Assembly (NCBI RefSeq): GCF_900108335.1
Contig: NZ_FNVT01000022.1
Location: 1 to 64,000 of the forward strand
Direction: 5' to 3'
Length of the DNA: 64,000 nt
DNA from: Nonomuraea solani
GTDB taxonomy: Bacteria; Actinomycetota; Actinomycetes; Streptosporangiales; Streptosporangiaceae
The notes under the pieces: generated by a model
Databases searched by the model: none
Seen by the model: the letters and a program-made list of their open reading frames with translations, nothing else
Told to the model about the DNA's origin: nothing
In this document: positions 60,358 to 64,000 of the stretch, in pieces
Position numbering within the stretch: position 1 is the first letter of the stretch
Layout: every line of letters starts with the position of its first letter
Made by a program: the position numbers and the translations under genes

Positions 60358-61755
60358 ATGTCGCAGGAGAAGCTGACCGCCGCCGTCGAGGCGCTGGCCG
60401 AGAAGTTCGGCATCCCCGGAGCCGCCGTCGGCGTGCTGGCGGGCGGCCGGGAGACCCACGCGTTCCACGGCGTGACGAGCGTCGCCGACCCGCTGCCGGT
60501 CGATGAGCGCACGCTGTTCCACCTGGCCTCGGTGACCAAGACCTTCACGGCGACCGCGCTGACGCGCCTGGCCGCGGAGGGGCGGGTGGACCTGGACGCG
60601 CCGGTACGCCGGTACGTCCCCGAGCTGAGGCTCGCCGACGAGGAGGCCGCGGCGCGGATCACCGTGTCGAACCTGCTCAACCACACCGCCGGCCTGGACT
60701 GGAACCTCATCGACACCGACGAGGGCGACGGCTCGCTGGTCGCGTTCGTGGCGAAGATGGCCGGGCTCACCCTGATCGCGCCGCCCGGCGCCCGGGCCTC
60801 CTACAGCCAGGCCGGCTACAACCTGGCCGGGCGGATCATCGAGCACGTCACCGGGCTGCCCTACGAGCGGGCCGTGGCCGCGCTGGTCCTGGAGCCGATC
60901 GGCCTGTCGAACACCTTCTTCGACCTGGACGAGGTCATGACCAGGCGGTTCGCCGTGGGGCACAACCGCGACGAGGACGGCACGCTGGTGCCCGCGCGCC
61001 CGTGGACGTCGTGGCGGGCCGGTTCGCACGGCAACAACCCCGGCGGCGGCATCGTGTCCTCGGTGAGCGACCTGCTGCGCTGGGCCCGCTTCCACCTCGG
61101 GGCCGGCGACGGCGTGCTGCCGGCCGAGGCGCTGCGCCGCATGCGGGAGCGGACGGTCGCGCTGCGGGCCAGCACGCTCGGCGACGGCATCGGCATCGGC
61201 TGGTTCCTGAAGGACGTGGACGGTGTCCGCACGATCGGGCACGCCGGGTCGGGCAACGGCCAGTTCGCCGAGCTGCTCATCGTGCCCGAGCGCGACTTCG
61301 CCGTCGTCTCCCTGGCCAACGCCGGGCCGGACGGCCACCCGTTCAACCAGGCGGTCGTCCGGTGGGTGCTCGAAGAGCATCTCGGCCTGGCCGAGCGGGA
61401 CCCGGAGCCGATGCCGTACGACGAGGGGCGGGCGCGGGAGGTCGCCGGCCGCTACGAGATCGACGTCATGAACCTCGACCTCGCCACCGACGGGCTGGAG
61501 GTGACGCTCGGGGTCGGGATCAAGCCGGAGATCCGCCAGAGGTCGGACGCCGACATGCCCCCGGACCACCCGCCGGCCCGCATCGGGTTCCTGCCCGGCG
61601 ACGAGTACATCATCGTCGAGGGCGGCCTGAAGGGGCAGCGCGGCTTCTTCACCCGCGACGACGACGGCGCGGTCACGGGCGTGGACCTCGCCGGGCGGCT
61701 CTTCACCCGGGCCACCGACCACGGTCAGGCCGGCAGGCGGCCCGTGGCGAGATAG
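60358..61755 (+). CDS. Class C beta-lactamase-family serine hydrolase
   Basis: 465 residues. SxxK motif in LASVTKTFTATALTRL, YxN motif in YSQAGYNLAG and HxG motif in IGHAGSGNGQF. The last 90 residues form a separate beta-rich domain of the kind found in penicillin-binding-protein-like esterases. No signal peptide, so it is probably an intracellular esterase or peptidase. It is divergent from the ABC ATPase gene. Confidence 0.87.
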   Translation: MSQEKLTAAVEALAEKFGIPGAAVGVLAGGRETHAFHGVTSVADPLPVDERTLFHLASVTKTFTATALTRLAAEGRVDLDAPVRRYVPELRLADEEAAARITVSNLLNHTAGLDWNLIDTDEGDGSLVAFVAKMAGLTLIAPPGARASYSQAGYNLAGRIIEHVTGLPYERAVAALVLEPIGLSNTFFDLDEVMTRRFAVGHNRDEDGTLVPARPWTSWRAGSHGNNPGGGIVSSVSDLLRWARFHLGAGDGVLPAEALRRMRERTVALRASTLGDGIGIGWFLKDVDGVRTIGHAGSGNGQFAELLIVPERDFAVVSLANAGPDGHPFNQAVVRWVLEEHLGLAERDPEPMPYDEGRAREVAGRYEIDVMNLDLATDGLEVTLGVGIKPEIRQRSDADMPPDHPPARIGFLPGDEYIIVEGGLKGQRGFFTRDDDGAVTGVDLAGRLFTRATDHGQAGRRPVAR

Positions 61756-61887
61756 CGGTCGATCTGCTCCGTGGCGCTGCGATTGCGCAGGCAGGCCGTC
61801 AGGGTTCGGTTCATGACCGGCCATGGTGCCGTTCCGGGCAGGCTTTCATGATCGGCCGAAAGGACGTACCGTGCTCGGCGGACGGCC

Positions 61888-63156
61888 CTAAAGGCGCGGC
61901 AGCGCCTTGTTGTGCAGCCAGGCCGACAGCAGCGGCCCGACCGGCTGCGCGGCGTAGCGCTGGACGTGCCCGGCGAAGTCGCGGGTGCCGACGGTGCCGT
62001 GCCGCCACCCGGCGGTCCAGTCGCGCAGCGCGGGGAAGAACACGTCGTCGCCCAGGGCCTGGCGCAGCGCGTGCAGGGTCAGCGCGCCGCGCTTGTAGAC
62101 GCGGTCGTCGAACAGCACCGCCGGCCCGGGATCGGCCAGCACGAAGTCCTGCGGGAGCAGCGCGAGCCGCTGGTGCCAGCGGCTCGCGTGACCGTCGGCG
62201 GACAGGCCGCCCGACCCCTCCGACCACAGCCACTCGGCGTAGGTCGCGAAGCCCTCCTGCAGCCAGATGTCGCTCCAGCAGGCCACGGTGAGACTGTTGC
62301 CGAACCACTGGTGCGCCAGCTCGTGCGCGATCAGCCGTTCGGACCCGCGCACACCGTCGACATGGTTCCTGCCGAAGATCGACATGCCCTGTGCCTCGAC
62401 CGGGATGTCCAGGTCGTCGTCGGCCACCACGACGGTGTAGCCCGCGAACGGGTAGGGCCCGAAGTGGTCGCCGAACAGTGCCATCATCTCGCCCTGCCGC
62501 CCGAAGTCGTGGCGCACGCGGGTGGCCAGCCGAGCCGGATGGGCCAGCCGGATGCCGTCGATGTCGGTGAGCTGGTAGCGCCCGATCTGCACGCTCGCCA
62601 GGTAGGTCGCCATCGGCTCGATCTGGTCGTAGATCCACGTCGTGGTCCCGGCCCCGCGCCGCCTGGCCACGAGCACGCCGTTCGCGATCACCTGGTACGG
62701 CGACGCGGTCGTCACGGAGATCCGGTAGGACGCCTTGTCATCCGGCCGGTCGTTGCACGGGAACCACGAAGGCGCCCCGATCGGCTGCCCGGCGACGAGC
62801 GCGCCGTCGGTCAGCTCCTCCCAGCCCAGCCCGCCCCACCGGCTCGGTACCGGTACGGGATTGCCCGAATAACGCACCTCGACCCCCGCGCGCGCCCCGG
62901 CGGGCAGCGGCCTGGGCAGCGTGAGGCGCAGCTTGCCCTGGCCGTGCGTGTAGCGGGTGCGCACGCCGTCCACGGTGACGCCCGCGACCCGGAACCGGCC
63001 GAGGTCGAGGTCGAGCACGCCGAGCGGCTCAGCGGCCGCCACGGTCAGCCGGGCCGTGCCGTCGATCCGGTTGGCCGGGACGCGGTAGGCCAGCCTCAGG
63101 TCGTAGTGCGTGACGCCGTACCGGTGGTCGCCGTGACCCGGAAAATACGGCGTCAT
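61888..63156 (-). CDS. M1-family metallo-aminopeptidase
   Basis: 422 residues from ATG 63156, overlapping the NRPS stop as ATGA. N-terminal beta domain (YDLRLAYRVPANRIDGTARL), the exopeptidase-region motif PVEAQGMSIFG where GAMEN is usual, and the zinc site HELAHQWFGNSLT with Glu in LQEGFATYAEWLW. It is short for M1 (no long C-terminal domain), as in bacterial two-domain forms. Overlap with a Pls-type NRPS suggests a role in trimming or degrading its peptide product, or in resistance. Confidence 0.87.
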   Translation of the reverse strand: MTPYFPGHGDHRYGVTHYDLRLAYRVPANRIDGTARLTVAAAEPLGVLDLDLGRFRVAGVTVDGVRTRYTHGQGKLRLTLPRPLPAGARAGVEVRYSGNPVPVPSRWGGLGWEELTDGALVAGQPIGAPSWFPCNDRPDDKASYRISVTTASPYQVIANGVLVARRRGAGTTTWIYDQIEPMATYLASVQIGRYQLTDIDGIRLAHPARLATRVRHDFGRQGEMMALFGDHFGPYPFAGYTVVVADDDLDIPVEAQGMSIFGRNHVDGVRGSERLIAHELAHQWFGNSLTVACWSDIWLQEGFATYAEWLWSEGSGGLSADGHASRWHQRLALLPQDFVLADPGPAVLFDDRVYKRGALTLHALRQALGDDVFFPALRDWTAGWRHGTVGTRDFAGHVQRYAAQPVGPLLSAWLHNKALPRL

Positions 63157-64000
63157 CGCCACGCCGAGATGGGGTTGCCGAACCAGCGGGTGCGGGCCGG
63201 CACGTTCTCGCCGCGCATCACCAGAGAGGCCGGCCCGATCGTGGTGTCGGTGCCCACCCGGGCGGCCGGCAGCACCACACCGTGCGGGCCCAGCGTCGCG
63301 CCGTCGTCGAGGATGACCGTGTCCATGCTCATGACCCGGTCGTGGAAGAGATGTGTCTGCAGGACGCAGCCCCGGTTGACGCACGCGCCGTCGCCCAGGG
63401 TCACCAGGTCCGCCTCGGGCAGCCAGTACGTGTCACACGTGACCCCATGTCCAATGCGTGCCCCGAGCGAGCGCAGCCACACGTTCAGCGGCGCGGTTCC
63501 GAGCCACGGCTGCGCGAACCAGGGCGCCGCCAGCACCTCGACGAAGTTGTCCGCCAGCTCGTTGCGCCACACGAACGAGCTCCACAGCGGCTGGCTGCCC
63601 GCCTTGATGCGGCCGACCAGGGCCCACTTGGCGGCCGTCGCGACCGCCGCCGCGACCACGCCGGCGGCCGCCATGACCACGCCGCTCAGCGCGGCCGCCG
63701 CGGCGAAGCCGTAGCGTGCCGCGAGTGCCGCGAAGGCGGCGGCGACCAGGACGGCGAGCGCGACCGCGCACATGGCGGGCACCACGCGGAACGCCTCGAC
63801 GAGGGCCCGCGCCGCCTTGTAGCGGATGGGCGGGTCGTAGGTGCGGTTGCGGTCGCCCTCCTCGGCGGTGCGGTGCAGCTTCATGGGCGGCATACCCACG
63901 TAGGAGGAGCCGGACTTGGCCTTCTTCGGGGTCGCCGACAGCACGCCGACCAGGCCGTCCTTGGGCACCTTGCGGCCGGGGGCGGTCATGCCGGAGTTGC
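63153..64000 (-). CDS. C-terminal part of a Pls/PosA-type non-ribosomal peptide synthetase (5' end outside window)
   Basis: About 282 residues are visible and the frame stays open to the window edge (through NSG before MTAPGRKVPKD). It has a hydrophobic helix pair (ALVEAFRVVPAMCAVALAVL; ALSGVVMAAAGVVAAAVAT) and a soluble domain with left-handed beta-helix hexapeptide repeats: GARIGHGVTCDTYWLPEADL; VTLGDGACVNRGCVLQTHLF; ATLGPHGVVLPAARVGTDTT. This is the terminal domain of Pls/PosA-like membrane NRPSs (epsilon-poly-lysine synthetase group). Adenylation and carrier domains would lie upstream. The gene overlaps the M1 peptidase gene. Confidence 0.8.
   Translation of the reverse strand, partial: NSGMTAPGRKVPKDGLVGVLSATPKKAKSGSSYVGMPPMKLHRTAEEGDRNRTYDPPIRYKAARALVEAFRVVPAMCAVALAVLVAAAFAALAARYGFAAAAALSGVVMAAAGVVAAAVATAAKWALVGRIKAGSQPLWSSFVWRNELADNFVEVLAAPWFAQPWLGTAPLNVWLRSLGARIGHGVTCDTYWLPEADLVTLGDGACVNRGCVLQTHLFHDRVMSMDTVILDDGATLGPHGVVLPAARVGTDTTIGPASLVMRGENVPARTRWFGNPISAWR

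Overview
The window is high-GC DNA with dense, often ATGA-overlapping genes, GTG starts and typical actinobacterial families (BTAD/AfsR regulators, nSTAND-WD40 proteins, DUF998, peptidase inhibitor I36, Pls-type NRPS). This fits a filamentous actinomycete; Streptosporangiales (Nonomuraea-like) is my guess, not something the sequence proves. No CRISPR array, rRNA or replication origin was seen.

Layout. 1-4800 is a mobile, scrambled region. It holds the tail of a tyrosine recombinase, then two nearly identical 211-bp MITE-like elements in inverted orientation that bracket one membrane NACHT NTPase, then recombinase debris. 4807-9110 is a divergent unit: a LysR DNA-binding domain fused to an apparently inactive HSL-family hydrolase faces a four-gene operon (RibD-like reductase, alpha/beta hydrolase, VOC protein, epoxide hydrolase). 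9107-12780 is gene debris, small ORFs and structured intergenic DNA.

12790-25836 is a coherent, apparently undescribed biosynthetic locus. It starts with an XRE-type regulator and a HAD phosphatase. A tightly overlapping operon follows: a 22-codon ORF, an SAHH-like protein, a UXS-like SDR, GT8 and GT2 glycosyltransferases, a P-loop kinase, a Gfo/Idh/MocA oxidoreductase, an APH-fold kinase, a cupin, a DegT aminotransferase and a zinc alcohol dehydrogenase. A convergent second APH-fold kinase closes the locus. The content suggests making and attaching an amino-sugar or cyclitol unit.

26135-38078 is accessory. Plasmid-like small genes lead to a large RHS polymorphic-toxin locus (Hint plus C-terminal toxin, cognate immunity gene, and an orphan toxin/immunity pair). 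Both toxin genes are out of frame, and in each case removing one copy of a short tandem duplication (5 bp or 10 bp) restores the frame. 38868-41706 has a PadR/membrane-protein pair, an MBL-fold protein, an amine-oxidase pseudogene and two odd tandem tRNA-like genes, one with an 8-nt anticodon loop.

41753-64000 looks like ordinary chromosome: a conserved hypothetical, a beta-propeller protein, a 1480-residue nSTAND-WD40 protein, three regulators beside candidate operators (TetR, HxlR, PadR type), two large BTAD-NTPase regulators, a DrrAB-like ABC exporter, a class C serine hydrolase, and an M1 aminopeptidase overlapping the end of a Pls/PosA-type NRPS that runs off the window.
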